This document shows, piece after piece, positions 1-7,155 of a stretch of DNA of 37,806 nucleotides (positions within the stretch are counted from its first letter, which is position 1; every line of letters begins with the position of its first letter). The DNA lies in assembly GCA_905201285.1 (NCBI GenBank), contig CAJKNM010000009.1, positions 1 to 37,806 of the forward strand, in the 5' to 3' direction. The notes beneath the pieces were generated by a model. That model saw only the letters and a program-made list of their open reading frames with translations. It made no database searches and was not told the origin of the DNA. Position numbers and translations under genes: made by a program. The stretch is from an uncultured Eubacteriales bacterium (GTDB lineage: Bacteria; Bacillota; Clostridia; Monoglobales; Monoglobaceae).

Positions 1-59
1 TTGCCAAAATGGCCGACAAGGCGATTGATGCGGCGAAGGCTGCTGACAAAGCATCGGAT
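1..59 (+). repeat. Direct repeat copy 1: pre-toxin linker block
   Basis: Bases 1-55 are identical to 953-1007. Position 56 is the first mismatch, and identity ends by 59/1011, where the two toxin tips diverge sharply. The left end is cut by the window edge, so the repeat is probably longer. It encodes the same Ala-rich linker in both toxin modules and is a likely homology tract for tip exchange. Confidence 0.85.
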
Positions 60-368
60 TTTGCAAAGTATCCTAAAAAAATTCATGTTGGAAGGCAAGG
101 TAAGCATATTGTTGGTCACAATAATTATAAAAAGGGAAGAAGTATTTTTTTGGGCTCTACGACTGACGCACAGCAATTGATAAAAAAATACAGTGGCAAG
201 GGACAAAGGATTAATGCGACCTCGGAGCGAGTTGATTTCAAAAAAGTTATTGGAAAATATGTTGATGAAGTGACTGGTAAATCTTATGATACTACTGTAG
301 GTACTATTAGATATTCAAAAGACGGAGCGCACATAGTGCCTGCCAGACCTATGAATTGGAGGAAATAG
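3..368 (+). CDS. Polymorphic toxin C-terminal module, toxin-50 type (5'-truncated by window edge)
   Basis: The reading frame is open to the left edge, so the N-terminus and true start lie outside; an in-frame ATG at 9 is probably internal. The first residues are a helical Ala/Lys/Asp linker (AKMADKAIDAAKAADKASD). The rest resembles the polymorphic toxin type 50 domain found at the tips of secreted toxins and some phage structural proteins: a GRQGKHIVGHNNY block, then ERVDF..VIGKYVDEVTG, TTVGTIRYSKDGAHIVPARP and a terminal NWRK. The conserved His residues (GKH, GHNN, AHIVP) suggest a nuclease-like active site, which is inference. It is about 61% identical by eye to the module ending at 1350. 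The next gene follows after 2 bases with its SD inside this gene's last codons, as expected for a toxin and its immunity gene. Family confidence is good; the biochemical activity is not visible. Confidence 0.72.
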   Translation, partial: AKMADKAIDAAKAADKASDFAKYPKKIHVGRQGKHIVGHNNYKKGRSIFLGSTTDAQQLIKKYSGKGQRINATSERVDFKKVIGKYVDEVTGKSYDTTVGTIRYSKDGAHIVPARPMNWRK

Positions 369-370
369 TT

Positions 371-682
371 ATGTTTTTAAATGAAAAAGAGGGAACTGTT
401 ATTAGCAAATTTTTGAAAAGTCTAGATAAATATGATGAAGAAGAGATGACCTTGATATGGAGCAGAGGTGCGACAATAACCGCAAAATTTGACACATGTT
501 TTGAAGATGAAAATGAGTTTGAGGAAACTGATATAAGATATGAGGAATTTACTACCTTTGTTTTTGAAACTATTTGTATCTCCGGAAATCCACCCGTTTT
601 TATAACAGAAGATAATTTTTTCTGTGTAAATTATCATAATTTCCCTGATAAAATTATTGTCGGAAATACGAAAATTAATTAA
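371..682 (+). CDS. Putative immunity protein for toxin-50 module (copy 1)
   Basis: This is a 103-residue acidic protein of no family I recognise. The start is the ATG at 371, which has GGAGG at 358-362 (8-base spacing); an in-frame ATG at 356 lies upstream of that SD and is unlikely. It follows the toxin stop by 2 bases. It is clearly paralogous to the protein at 1352-1666: shared patterns include FLNxKE near the N-terminus, a YEEF..FVF block, and PP(V/I)(F/Y)ITED..FC(V/I)NY..NFPD(K/E)II near the C-terminus. High Glu/Asp content, small size, and position directly after a toxin tip are the usual signs of a cognate immunity protein that binds and blocks the toxin in the cytoplasm. The immunity role is inference from context. 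Confidence 0.65.
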   Translation: MFLNEKEGTVISKFLKSLDKYDEEEMTLIWSRGATITAKFDTCFEDENEFEETDIRYEEFTTFVFETICISGNPPVFITEDNFFCVNYHNFPDKIIVGNTKIN

Positions 683-691
683 ACTCATTTT

Positions 692-727
692 AATCACCTG
701 CTTTCTGGACTTTGAAGGCAGGTGATT
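692..727 (+). repeat. Inter-cassette hairpin, element copy 1
   Basis: AATCACCTGC (692-701) pairs perfectly with GCAGGTGATT (718-727). The hairpin sits between immunity gene 1 and toxin module 2. Its 3' arm contains AGGTGA (720-725), the likely SD for the ATG at 733, so folding would hide that SD. The left arm and loop (693-706) match 13 of 14 bases of the usual Firmicutes 16S rRNA 3' tail. The left-arm sequence recurs after the other two immunity-like genes. Confidence 0.7.
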
Positions 728-732
728 GCTTA

Positions 733-1350
733 ATGGGCGGAAGCACCGGCGGAAATTTCGGAAATACAAGGGGAAGTATATTGGACGAGTTAAGCGATGT
801 ATTAACAATGGCATCGTTAATACCCGGAATCGATACCTTTACGGATTTAGCATCGATACCGGTCGATTTGGCAAGAGGAGATTTATTGTCAGTCGGTCTC
901 GATGTGTTGGGCGTGATTCCGTTAGTCGGCGAAACAGCTGATACGGCGAAGCTTGCCAAAATGGCCGACAAGGCGATTGATGCGGCGAAGGCTGCTGACA
1001 AAGCATCAGATGCCGTTAAGACTGCAAAGAAGAGTACAAGTTTTTCGGGGGTCTCTAAAAAAATTTATCTTGGAAAACAAGGTAAACACATTATTGGCCA
1101 TAACAATTATACAAAATGGAAAAGTATCTTAAATATCTCAACTGAAAAAGCTCAAAAATTAGTAAATGAGTATAGTGGGACAGGCAAAAAAATAGGAGCA
1201 AACAGAGAAAGAGTTAATTTTAAAAGTGTAATTGGTAAATACGTTGACCCTAAAACCGGAAAAGTTTACGATACAACTGTTGGTACAATTCATTATTCTA
1301 ATTCAGGAACTCATATTGTTCCTGAAAAACCTATTAATTGGAGGAAATAA
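733..1350 (+). CDS. Orphan polymorphic toxin module: pre-toxin region plus toxin-50 domain
   Basis: This is a 205-residue protein if the ATG at 733 is used (SD AGGTGA at 720-725); a TTG at 712 would add seven residues but lies within the hairpin. Residues about 1-75 form a hydrophobic/helical pre-toxin region (GGSTGGNFGNTRGSIL, then IPGIDTFTDLASIPVDL and GVIPLVGETADTAK), a pattern typical of the segment just before toxin tips in large secreted toxins. An Ala/Lys/Asp linker follows (about 75-105), then the toxin-50 domain (GKQGKHIIGHNNY, ERVNF..VIGKYVDPKTG, TTVGTIHYS..GTHIVP, NWRK at the end). It lacks any secretion or delivery domain, so it looks like a spare tip cassette downstream of a full-length toxin whose body would lie left of the window. 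The pre-toxin part is noticeably more GC-rich than the tip and immunity gene, which supports a mosaic origin. Confidence 0.68.
   Translation: MGGSTGGNFGNTRGSILDELSDVLTMASLIPGIDTFTDLASIPVDLARGDLLSVGLDVLGVIPLVGETADTAKLAKMADKAIDAAKAADKASDAVKTAKKSTSFSGVSKKIYLGKQGKHIIGHNNYTKWKSILNISTEKAQKLVNEYSGTGKKIGANRERVNFKSVIGKYVDPKTGKVYDTTVGTIHYSNSGTHIVPEKPINWRK
953..1011 (+). repeat. Direct repeat copy 2: pre-toxin linker block
   Basis: This is the second copy of the block at 1-59 (55 identical bases, 953-1007). It lies at the junction between the pre-toxin region and the toxin tip of the second module. Confidence 0.85.
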
Positions 1351-1351
1351 A

Positions 1352-1666
1352 GTGTATTTAAATAGTAAAGAAGAAAGAATTGTCGGAAAATTTATGAATA
1401 TTGCAGATGATTTGGAGGGAAAAAAACTTACTTTAAAATGGAATGATGGGAGTAAAGCTATAGCTATATATGATACATATATAGAGGACGAAACTGATTG
1501 TGAACTTAAAGATGAAGATTATGAAGAATTCTGGTCATTTGTATTTAAAGCAATAGATTTAGTTGGAACACCCCCTATTTACATTACAGAAGATGAATAT
1601 TTTTGTATTAATTATCGTAACTTTCCCGACGAGATAATTGCTGATACAAAAATGATTAATTTATGA
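1352..1666 (+). CDS. Putative immunity protein for toxin-50 module (copy 2)
   Basis: This is a 104-residue acidic protein. I place the start at GTG 1352, one base after the toxin TAA, with GGAGG at 1340-1344 (7-base spacing). The reading frame is open upstream to 1232, but that part overlaps the toxin domain in another frame and is not believable. It aligns along its whole length with the protein at 371-682 (VYLNSKEE.., DYEEFWSFVF, GTPPIYITEDEYFCINYRNFPDEII), with many substitutions. This is the pattern expected if each immunity protein has diverged together with its own toxin. No characterised immunity family is recognised, and function is inferred from position. Confidence 0.65.
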   Translation: MYLNSKEERIVGKFMNIADDLEGKKLTLKWNDGSKAIAIYDTYIEDETDCELKDEDYEEFWSFVFKAIDLVGTPPIYITEDEYFCINYRNFPDEIIADTKMINL

Positions 1667-1672
1667 TTATTG

Positions 1673-1684
1673 TCACCTGCTTTC
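1673..1684 (+). repeat. Inter-cassette element copy 2 (left arm only)
   Basis: TCACCTGCTTTC is identical to 694-705, seven bases after the stop of immunity gene 2. No matching right arm follows; the sequence goes straight into the AT-rich leader of the next ORF, so this copy looks incomplete. Confidence 0.55.
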
Positions 1685-1729
1685 AAAATTCCCCAAAATT
1701 TATTTTGTAAAATAAGGAAGTGAAATAAA

Positions 1730-2272
1730 ATGGTTTATGCGACATTAAATGAAGAAATGATAAAATTATTAAGAAATCTTAAATTTTCAGATTTAATTTC
1801 ATATGAGGGAGCAAAAACACACAACACATTTTACGGAAATTTAAGAATTAACACAGACAAAGGTTCAATAGAACTCAGTAATATTGAAAAAACAATGCCA
1901 TTTTTCGATATTACTGAAGATATAGCGTGTTTTGAATGTAAGGTTTCTAATCCGGAGGTTAAATTTAAACCATATTGCATAGAACCTTTTGAAGTGTTTA
2001 AAATAGACGGAAAAATTGAAAATATTGAAATCATAAACGATGTCGTTGATGTGAATGATGGAGAATATGAAATTTCTTTCGACAGAGCGATTATTTTTAG
2101 AACAAACAAAGGAGATATAATGTTTTCAAGAGATATATGGTTCTCTAAAGTAATTACAATGAATGAAAACGATGATTATGATACAATTTATCCTATCGAT
2201 GATGTTGTTGAAACATGGTCTAACGATGGTGACAACAAAGTGAATGTAATTAGGACCAGTAGAATAATATAG
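1730..2272 (+). CDS. Unrecognised protein, possible orphan immunity gene
   Basis: This is a 180-residue acidic protein, AT-rich like the two immunity-like genes. The start ATG has GGAAGTGA (1716-1723) upstream. No signal peptide or membrane helix is visible; the sequence is beta-rich in appearance (alternating hydrophobic runs such as GSIELSNIEKT and GDIMFSRDIWFSKVI) with a polar C-terminus. I recognise no family. It sits after toxin/immunity pair 2 and before the third copy of the CACCTGCTT element, so it occupies the position of a third cassette whose toxin is missing. An orphan immunity gene is therefore the best contextual guess, but a different accessory function cannot be excluded. Confidence 0.5.
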   Translation: MVYATLNEEMIKLLRNLKFSDLISYEGAKTHNTFYGNLRINTDKGSIELSNIEKTMPFFDITEDIACFECKVSNPEVKFKPYCIEPFEVFKIDGKIENIEIINDVVDVNDGEYEISFDRAIIFRTNKGDIMFSRDIWFSKVITMNENDDYDTIYPIDDVVETWSNDGDNKVNVIRTSRII

Positions 2273-2276
2273 GATA

Positions 2277-2311
2277 AATCACCTGCTTCCTCTATTTTGG
2301 AAAGCAGGATT
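2277..2311 (+). repeat. Inter-cassette hairpin, element copy 3
   Basis: AATCACCTGCTTCC (2277-2290) faces GGAAAGCAGGATT (2299-2311), forming an imperfect hairpin with an AC bulge and an A bulge. It is the third occurrence of the element and marks the right end of the toxin-cassette array. Confidence 0.6.
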
Positions 2312-2314
2312 CAA

Positions 2315-2343
2315 AAACCGGTTCGGGTTTTCCGAACCGGTTT
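2315..2343. terminator. Bidirectional intrinsic terminator
   Basis: A 12-bp perfect stem, AAACCGGTTCGG (2315-2326) with CCGAACCGGTTT (2332-2343), has a 5-base loop. A-rich sequence on the left becomes the U-tract for the minus strand (metG), and TTTG follows on the plus strand. It separates the toxin array from convergent metG. Confidence 0.88.
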
Positions 2344-2351
2344 GTATAACT

Positions 2352-4289
2352 TTAAACTATTTGCGCTCCGCTTTGAATATCATCAAGGGTCGATGTGACA
2401 ACCAGCTTCCCGTTATGCTCGGCCGAGAGAATCATTCCGTTTGACTCATAACCCATCATCTTTCTTGGCGGGAAGTTAGCTATAAACAATACGTTCTTCC
2501 CGATTAAGTCCTCGGGCTTATAAAACTTAGCTATTCCCGACAAAATCTGTCTGCGCTCAGAGCCGACTTCAAGCTCAAATCTTAAAAGCTTTGATGATTT
2601 AGGAACCTTTTCGCATACAACGACCTTGCCGACCCTGATGTCAAGCTTATCGAAATCATCGATTGTCACGTTTTCCTTAAACGGTTCAAGCTCAACCTTT
2701 TCCGGCTCGGCTTCGCCGAATTCGGCTACAAGTTCTTCAAGCTTTTTCTCGGCGTCAATACGTGCAAAGAGAGGCCTTGCTTCGCCGACCTTTACGCCGG
2801 CTCTTGTACCGCCGAATCTTGAAAGACTCTCCCACGTTAATTCATCCGCGCCGGTCTGAGCCGCGATTGCGGTTTGGGTATCGGGCATAAACGAGCCGAG
2901 AAGCGAAGTGATAAATCTGATTGCTTCAACCAGATTGTACATTACGGTTTTAAGCTTTTCTCTGCCGTCGTCGGATTTTGCAAGAACCCACGGCATTGTC
3001 TCGTCGATGTATTTATTTGCACGGTTCACTATAGTCCAGATGCAATCCATTGCGTCAGCAACGCGAAGTTTTTCCATACACTCGGCCGTCTTTTCGGCGG
3101 ACGCAAGGCAGACCTCCGCCAGGCTCTCGTCAAAGTCGGTTTCGGCACTGGGGGCGGGAATCACACCGTTAAAGTATTTGTTTATCATAGATACGGTTCG
3201 GTTAACGAGGTTACCAAGAGTATTGGCAAGCTCCGAATTATATCTCGAAATAAGTGTTTCATAGGTAATCGTTCCGTCGGCGGCGAAGGGCATTTCGTGA
3301 AGAAGATAGTATCTCACCGCGTCAACGCCGAAGTTTTTAACCAAATCATCGGCATAGATTACGTTTCCGATTGACTTGCTCATCTTGTTTTCACCGTTGA
3401 GGAGCCACGGATGACCGAAAACTTTTTTAGGCAGGGGTTCGCCCAAAGCCATAAGGAAAATCGGCCAGTAAATGGTGTGGAACCTCAAAATATCCTTGCC
3501 GATGATGTGAACATCGGCGGGCCAGTATTTTTTATACAAATCACTCTTTTCATCACAGCGATAGCCGAGCGCGGTGATATAGTTTGTAAGCGCGTCAAGC
3601 CATACATAGACGGTGTGGCCCTCGCCTATGGGAACGGGAATACCCCACTTGATTTTGGTTCTGGATACGCACAAATCCTGAAGTCCCGGTTTTAGGAAGT
3701 TGTTTACCATCTCTTTTTTACGTGATTCGGGCTGGATAAAGTCGGGGTTTTCTTCAATATATTTCATCAGACGGTCAGCATACTTGCTCATTTTAAAGAA
3801 GTAGGCTTCTTCGTGCTGTTTGTGAACCTCTCTTCCACAGTCGGGACACTTTCCGTCCTTAAGCTGTGTATCCGTCCAGAACGATTCACAGGGGGTGCAG
3901 TACCAGTCCTCGTATGAGCCTAAATATATATCGCCCTGGTCATAGAGCTTCTTGAAAATTTTCTGAACGGTTTCAACGTGATAGTCATCGGTGGTTCTGA
4001 TGAACTTATCATAGCTTGTGTTCATTAAATCCCATATTCTTTTAATCTCGGCGGCAACCCCGTCAACATATTTCTTCGGGCTTATGTCTGCTGCTTCGGC
4101 AAGCTCCTGAATTTTCTGACCGTGTTCGTCTGTTCCGGTACAGAAAAAGACATCATAGCCGAGGTATCTTTTAAACCTTGCTATTGCGTCGGTCAGAACA
4201 ATTTCGTAGGTGTTTCCTATATGAGGCTTTCGCGAGGTGTATGCGATAGCGGTTGTAATATAAAACTTTTTCTTTTCGTTGTTATCCAC
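2352..4289 (-). CDS. metG: Methionyl-tRNA synthetase
   Basis: Charges tRNA-Met, including initiator tRNA, with methionine in the cytoplasm. The 645-residue length is normal for bacterial MetRS with a fused C-terminal tRNA-binding domain. Visible motifs are HIGN at residues 23-26, TGTDEHGQK near 51-59, a zinc knuckle with Cys131, Cys134, Cys148 and Cys151, KMSKS at 302-306, and a C-terminal OB-fold domain from about residue 540 (FDKLDIRVGKVV). The start is GTG at 4287-4289, with AAAGGA upstream on the minus strand. It lies 57 bases after ruvB on the same strand, with no obvious terminator between, and ends at the bidirectional terminator. No T-box structure is visible in front of it. Confidence 0.97.
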   Translation of the reverse strand: MDNNEKKKFYITTAIAYTSRKPHIGNTYEIVLTDAIARFKRYLGYDVFFCTGTDEHGQKIQELAEAADISPKKYVDGVAAEIKRIWDLMNTSYDKFIRTTDDYHVETVQKIFKKLYDQGDIYLGSYEDWYCTPCESFWTDTQLKDGKCPDCGREVHKQHEEAYFFKMSKYADRLMKYIEENPDFIQPESRKKEMVNNFLKPGLQDLCVSRTKIKWGIPVPIGEGHTVYVWLDALTNYITALGYRCDEKSDLYKKYWPADVHIIGKDILRFHTIYWPIFLMALGEPLPKKVFGHPWLLNGENKMSKSIGNVIYADDLVKNFGVDAVRYYLLHEMPFAADGTITYETLISRYNSELANTLGNLVNRTVSMINKYFNGVIPAPSAETDFDESLAEVCLASAEKTAECMEKLRVADAMDCIWTIVNRANKYIDETMPWVLAKSDDGREKLKTVMYNLVEAIRFITSLLGSFMPDTQTAIAAQTGADELTWESLSRFGGTRAGVKVGEARPLFARIDAEKKLEELVAEFGEAEPEKVELEPFKENVTIDDFDKLDIRVGKVVVCEKVPKSSKLLRFELEVGSERRQILSGIAKFYKPEDLIGKNVLFIANFPPRKMMGYESNGMILSAEHNGKLVVTSTLDDIQSGAQIV

Positions 4290-4346
4290 TTATATCAAAT
4301 CCTTTCAAATTATATCAAATACCTTTAAGATTCGTTTTTGATTATA

Positions 4347-5360
4347 TTATTGCTCCGTTTTCTGATACGGAATTCCGAAATGCTTATAAGCAAGCGGCGT
4401 AACTATTCTTCCTCGGGGGGTTCGGCTTAAAAAGCCTATCTGCATCAGATACGGTTCATAGACATCCTCAATGGTGTCGCTTTCCTCGCCGATTGTTGCG
4501 GCAAGGGTTTCAAGGCCGACGGGTCCTCCGTTGTACAGACGGATTACCGTCATAAGCATTCGCTTGTCTATCGCGTCAAGGCCGAGAGAATCAACCTCCA
4601 TCTTTTCGAGAGCCTTGTCGGCAATCGCGGCGGAAATCACTCCGTCGCCCTTGACCTCGGCAAAGTCGCGGACACGTTTTAAAAGCCGGTTCGAGATTCG
4701 CGGCGTTCCGCGCGAACGCGACGCTATCTCCGCCGCACCTCCGCTTTCTATGTCGATATTAAGTATTCCCGCGCTTCTGGTCACTATCTCGGAAAGCTCA
4801 TCGCGGGTGTACATTTCAAGCCTTAGAATTACGCCGAACCGGTCGCGGAGCGGCGCGGTCAGAGCGCCGGCCTTTGTGGTCGCACCTATAAGCGTAAAGT
4901 GCGGAAGGTCAAGCCTTATCGACCTTGCGGACGGCCCCTTTCCTATAATTATATCTAAGGCATAGTCCTCCATCGCCGGATAGAGAATTTCTTCGACGCT
5001 TCGGCTGAGTCGATGAATCTCGTCAACAAAAAGGATGTCCCCTTCGCCGAGGTTTGTCAGAAGTGCGGCGAGGTCGCCCTGCTTCTCAATCGCGGGCCCC
5101 GAGGTGATGCGGAGGTTTACGCCCATCTCGTTTGCAATAATTCCGGCGAGGGTCGTCTTTCCGAGCCCCGGCGGGCCGTAGAGCAATACGTGGTCGAGCG
5201 ATTCGCCCCTTGCCTTTGCCGCCTCGATATATATTTTAAGGTTTTCCTTCGCTTTTTTCTGGCCTATATATTCATCAAGCCGTTTCGGCCTTAAGCTATA
5301 TTCAATTTCGCTGTCACCGTTCATCTCTGAGGTGGTGACGATTCTGTTTTCGTTATCCAT
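4347..5360 (-). CDS. ruvB: Holliday junction branch migration helicase RuvB
   Basis: ATPase motor of the RuvAB complex, which drives branch migration of Holliday junctions in recombinational repair. At 337 residues it has normal length. The AAA+ core shows Walker A GPPGLGKTT at residues 62-70, Walker B FVDEIHRL around 111-118, sensor IGATT, and an arginine-finger region PLRDRFG. The C-terminal winged-helix part ends in YLMQIGFLSRTPRGR, a RuvB hallmark. The start is supported by AAGGAG seven bases upstream on the minus strand. It follows ruvA after 28 bases and is co-transcribed with it. ruvC is not next to ruvA here. Confidence 0.97.
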   Translation of the reverse strand: MDNENRIVTTSEMNGDSEIEYSLRPKRLDEYIGQKKAKENLKIYIEAAKARGESLDHVLLYGPPGLGKTTLAGIIANEMGVNLRITSGPAIEKQGDLAALLTNLGEGDILFVDEIHRLSRSVEEILYPAMEDYALDIIIGKGPSARSIRLDLPHFTLIGATTKAGALTAPLRDRFGVILRLEMYTRDELSEIVTRSAGILNIDIESGGAAEIASRSRGTPRISNRLLKRVRDFAEVKGDGVISAAIADKALEKMEVDSLGLDAIDKRMLMTVIRLYNGGPVGLETLAATIGEESDTIEDVYEPYLMQIGFLSRTPRGRIVTPLAYKHFGIPYQKTEQ

Positions 5361-5388
5361 ATAAATCTCCTTCTGTGAAAAGAGGATA

Positions 5389-5979
5389 TTACATCAGCTT
5401 TTTTAAAGCATATTTTATTTTATCTTCAACCGCGCCCTCTGCGCCGGCAAGGGCGTGTTCGGCTTCGCTTCGGCTATAGCCGAGGACGATTAACGCCGAC
5501 AAAGCCTCGTTTGAATCATCGGACGCTTCCGTAAATATTTCGCCTTGCGGAATATCATCAAGCTCAACGTTCTTGAACTTATCCTTAAGTTCAAGAATTA
5601 TCCGCTGTGCGCCTTTCGGACCAAGTCCCGGCGTGTGTGACGAGAGATACTTGCTGTCATTTGTCACAACGCAAAGCGCAAATTTTGACGTCGAGATATT
5701 TGAAAGCAGGGATGCCGCTGTCTTTGCACCGACACCCGAAACGCCGAGTATCATTTCAAATGTGCTGCGTTCTTCCGGGGTGGTGAAACCATAGAGCGAA
5801 AATACGTCTGAGGAGTTTTTTATGTTTGTATATATGAAAAGTTTTGCAGGCTCACCGCTTTCGCCGAGCTCGTTTAATGACGACATAGTCGAGTAGATTC
5901 GATAGCCGATGCCGCCGACATCTATAACCGCATATTCCTTTGTCTTTTGAACAAGCCGTCCGGATATATATTCAAACAT
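5389..5979 (-). CDS. ruvA: Holliday junction DNA helicase subunit RuvA
   Basis: Binds four-way junctions as a tetramer and loads RuvB. The start is the ATG at 5977-5979 (MFEYISGRL), with GGAGG at 5988-5992; an in-frame ATG five codons upstream overlaps that SD and is unlikely. The 196-residue protein has the N-terminal OB-fold (VIDVGGIGYRIY), helix-hairpin-helix segments (LGVSGVGAKTAASLL and TPGLGPKGAQRIILELKDK), and a short C-terminal domain (DSNEALSALIVLGYSRSEAEHAL) that contacts RuvB. It is the first gene of a ruvA-ruvB(-metG) unit with its own promoter. Confidence 0.96.
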   Translation of the reverse strand: MFEYISGRLVQKTKEYAVIDVGGIGYRIYSTMSSLNELGESGEPAKLFIYTNIKNSSDVFSLYGFTTPEERSTFEMILGVSGVGAKTAASLLSNISTSKFALCVVTNDSKYLSSHTPGLGPKGAQRIILELKDKFKNVELDDIPQGEIFTEASDDSNEALSALIVLGYSRSEAEHALAGAEGAVEDKIKYALKKLM

Positions 5980-6003
5980 AGTTAAAACCTCCATATAGAG
6001 TTT

Positions 6004-6032
6004 ATTATATCAAATCTACGGCCGATAATCAA
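6004..6032 (-). promoter_or_regulatory. Sigma-A promoter of ruvAB
   Basis: On the minus strand TTGATT (6027-6032) and TATAAT (6004-6009) are 17 bases apart, directly upstream of the ruvA SD. Confidence 0.75.
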
Positions 6033-6092
6033 GCAAAATAACAAATTTTTTGAAAAATTTCGGTCAAAAACACTTGCGGAAAGCATAGCGGC

Positions 6093-6983
6093 TCAGATAA
6101 TTCCGGTCAGGTCAAACGGCGGCGTATATTCCGGCTTTGCGCTGCTGCGCGCTTGAATATAGGCGTCGGAGAAGCCGAGGTCGAGAGCCGCGTCTAATAC
6201 GGAATTATATTCAAAAGACGTGATTCTTCGGTTTAGCTCGGGGTAATTTTGAAGATTCTCGGTCGGGGTGAACTGACTCATAAGGCTCAGCCGAAAGGCA
6301 GACGTGCCGAATTCGGCCTTAAGGCGGTGTAAAATCTCAATCGAGTCATGTCTGCATCCGGGAAGCACGAGATGTCTGACGATTACGCCGCTCTGCATTA
6401 TTCCGTCACTGTCATATTTAGGTGTGCCCGCGTATAAAAGCATTTTTTTCAGTGCGGAAACAGCGGTCTCATAATAGTCCGCGGCACCGCTGTATCTTTG
6501 CGCGAGAGCGCTTTCGGCATATTTCATATCGGTCAGGTATATAGCTACATCGTCCTTGAGAATCTCAAGACCCTCGGCGGATTCATAGCCGCCGCAATTA
6601 TATACTATAGGAATTGTGAGCGGCTCGCGCAGCAGGGAAAGAGCCTCTTTTATCTGTACTACATAGTGGGTCGGGGTGACAAGGTTAATGTTGTGTGCAC
6701 CCGCGCTTTGAAGCTTCAGAAATATTTCGCTTAATTCAAGCGGACTGATTACCGTTCCGCCGCCGCCCGCGCTGATTTCGCGGTTCTGACAAAACACACA
6801 TTTCAGGTTACAGCCGCAGAAGAATACCGCTCCGCTTCCGAGGCTTCCGCTGATACAGGGTTCTTCCCAAAAATGAAGGGCGGCGCGTGCGGCTCTTATA
6901 TCGGCGCCCGTGCCGCAGAACCCGACCGAATTTTTGCGATCCGTTCCACAGCGGCGCGGGCAGATGTTGCATTTGATTTCCAA
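6093..6983 (-). CDS. Radical SAM protein, PflX-like (pyruvate formate-lyase-activase family)
   Basis: This is a 296-residue iron-sulfur protein. The radical SAM cluster motif is CNLKCVFC (CxxxCxxC) at about residues 59-66, preceded by an N-terminal Cys-rich segment CNICPRRC..(11 residues)..GFCG. Similar N-terminal cysteines occur in the PflX family, annotated as pyruvate formate-lyase-activase homologues of unknown substrate. NINLVTPTHYV and VYNCGGYES are also typical of that group. The start is a TTG with AAGGTG upstream. It is a single gene between two promoters, with no glycyl-radical enzyme beside it, so the target is unknown. Assignment to the superfamily is secure; the role as an activase is not. 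Confidence 0.82.
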   Translation of the reverse strand: MEIKCNICPRRCGTDRKNSVGFCGTGADIRAARAALHFWEEPCISGSLGSGAVFFCGCNLKCVFCQNREISAGGGGTVISPLELSEIFLKLQSAGAHNINLVTPTHYVVQIKEALSLLREPLTIPIVYNCGGYESAEGLEILKDDVAIYLTDMKYAESALAQRYSGAADYYETAVSALKKMLLYAGTPKYDSDGIMQSGVIVRHLVLPGCRHDSIEILHRLKAEFGTSAFRLSLMSQFTPTENLQNYPELNRRITSFEYNSVLDAALDLGFSDAYIQARSSAKPEYTPPFDLTGII

Positions 6984-7019
6984 ATTTAATCACCTTAAAC
7001 TATCAGTATAATTAACATT

Positions 7020-7048
7020 AATATAAAACAGCGGACGGAAAATGTCAA
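7020..7048 (-). promoter_or_regulatory. Sigma-A promoter of the radical SAM gene
   Basis: On the minus strand TTGACA (7043-7048) and TATATT (7020-7025) are separated by 17 bases. It is divergent from the proS promoter 40 bases away. Confidence 0.72.
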
Positions 7049-7086
7049 GGCAATATAATATTTTTGTAAAAATTTAATTTCAAACC

Positions 7087-7115
7087 TTGACATAAGCGGT
7101 TATTTATTTTATACT
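7087..7115 (+). promoter_or_regulatory. Sigma-A promoter of proS
   Basis: TTGACA (7087-7092), 17-base spacer, TATACT (7110-7115). The expected transcription start near 7122 leaves a leader of only about 34 bases, too short for a T-box. Confidence 0.8.
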
Positions 7116-7129
7116 TATACTAAGTATAA
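7115..7129. promoter_or_regulatory. Palindrome at the proS transcription start
   Basis: TTATACT and AGTATAA are perfect 7-base arms around a single A (7122), which would be at or next to +1. It could be an operator or a 5'-end hairpin; no regulator is identifiable. Confidence 0.35.
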
Positions 7130-7155
7130 CTGTTTTTGGAAGGAATGAATTTAAG

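Noticed and set aside
2874..3374. Long plus-strand open frame inside metG
   Set aside because: It lies antisense to a clearly conserved metG frame, has no SD and no recognisable protein pattern; it is a shadow of the GC-skewed codons of metG.
4471..4965. 164-codon plus-strand open frame antisense to ruvB
   Set aside because: The Ser/Arg-rich composition is what antisense reading of ruvB gives; there is no SD, and ruvB motifs are intact on the other strand.
6984..7155. Possible T-box riboswitch before proS
   Set aside because: The promoter at 7087-7115 leaves only about 34 leader bases; there is no room for a T-box and no specifier or antiterminator sequence.
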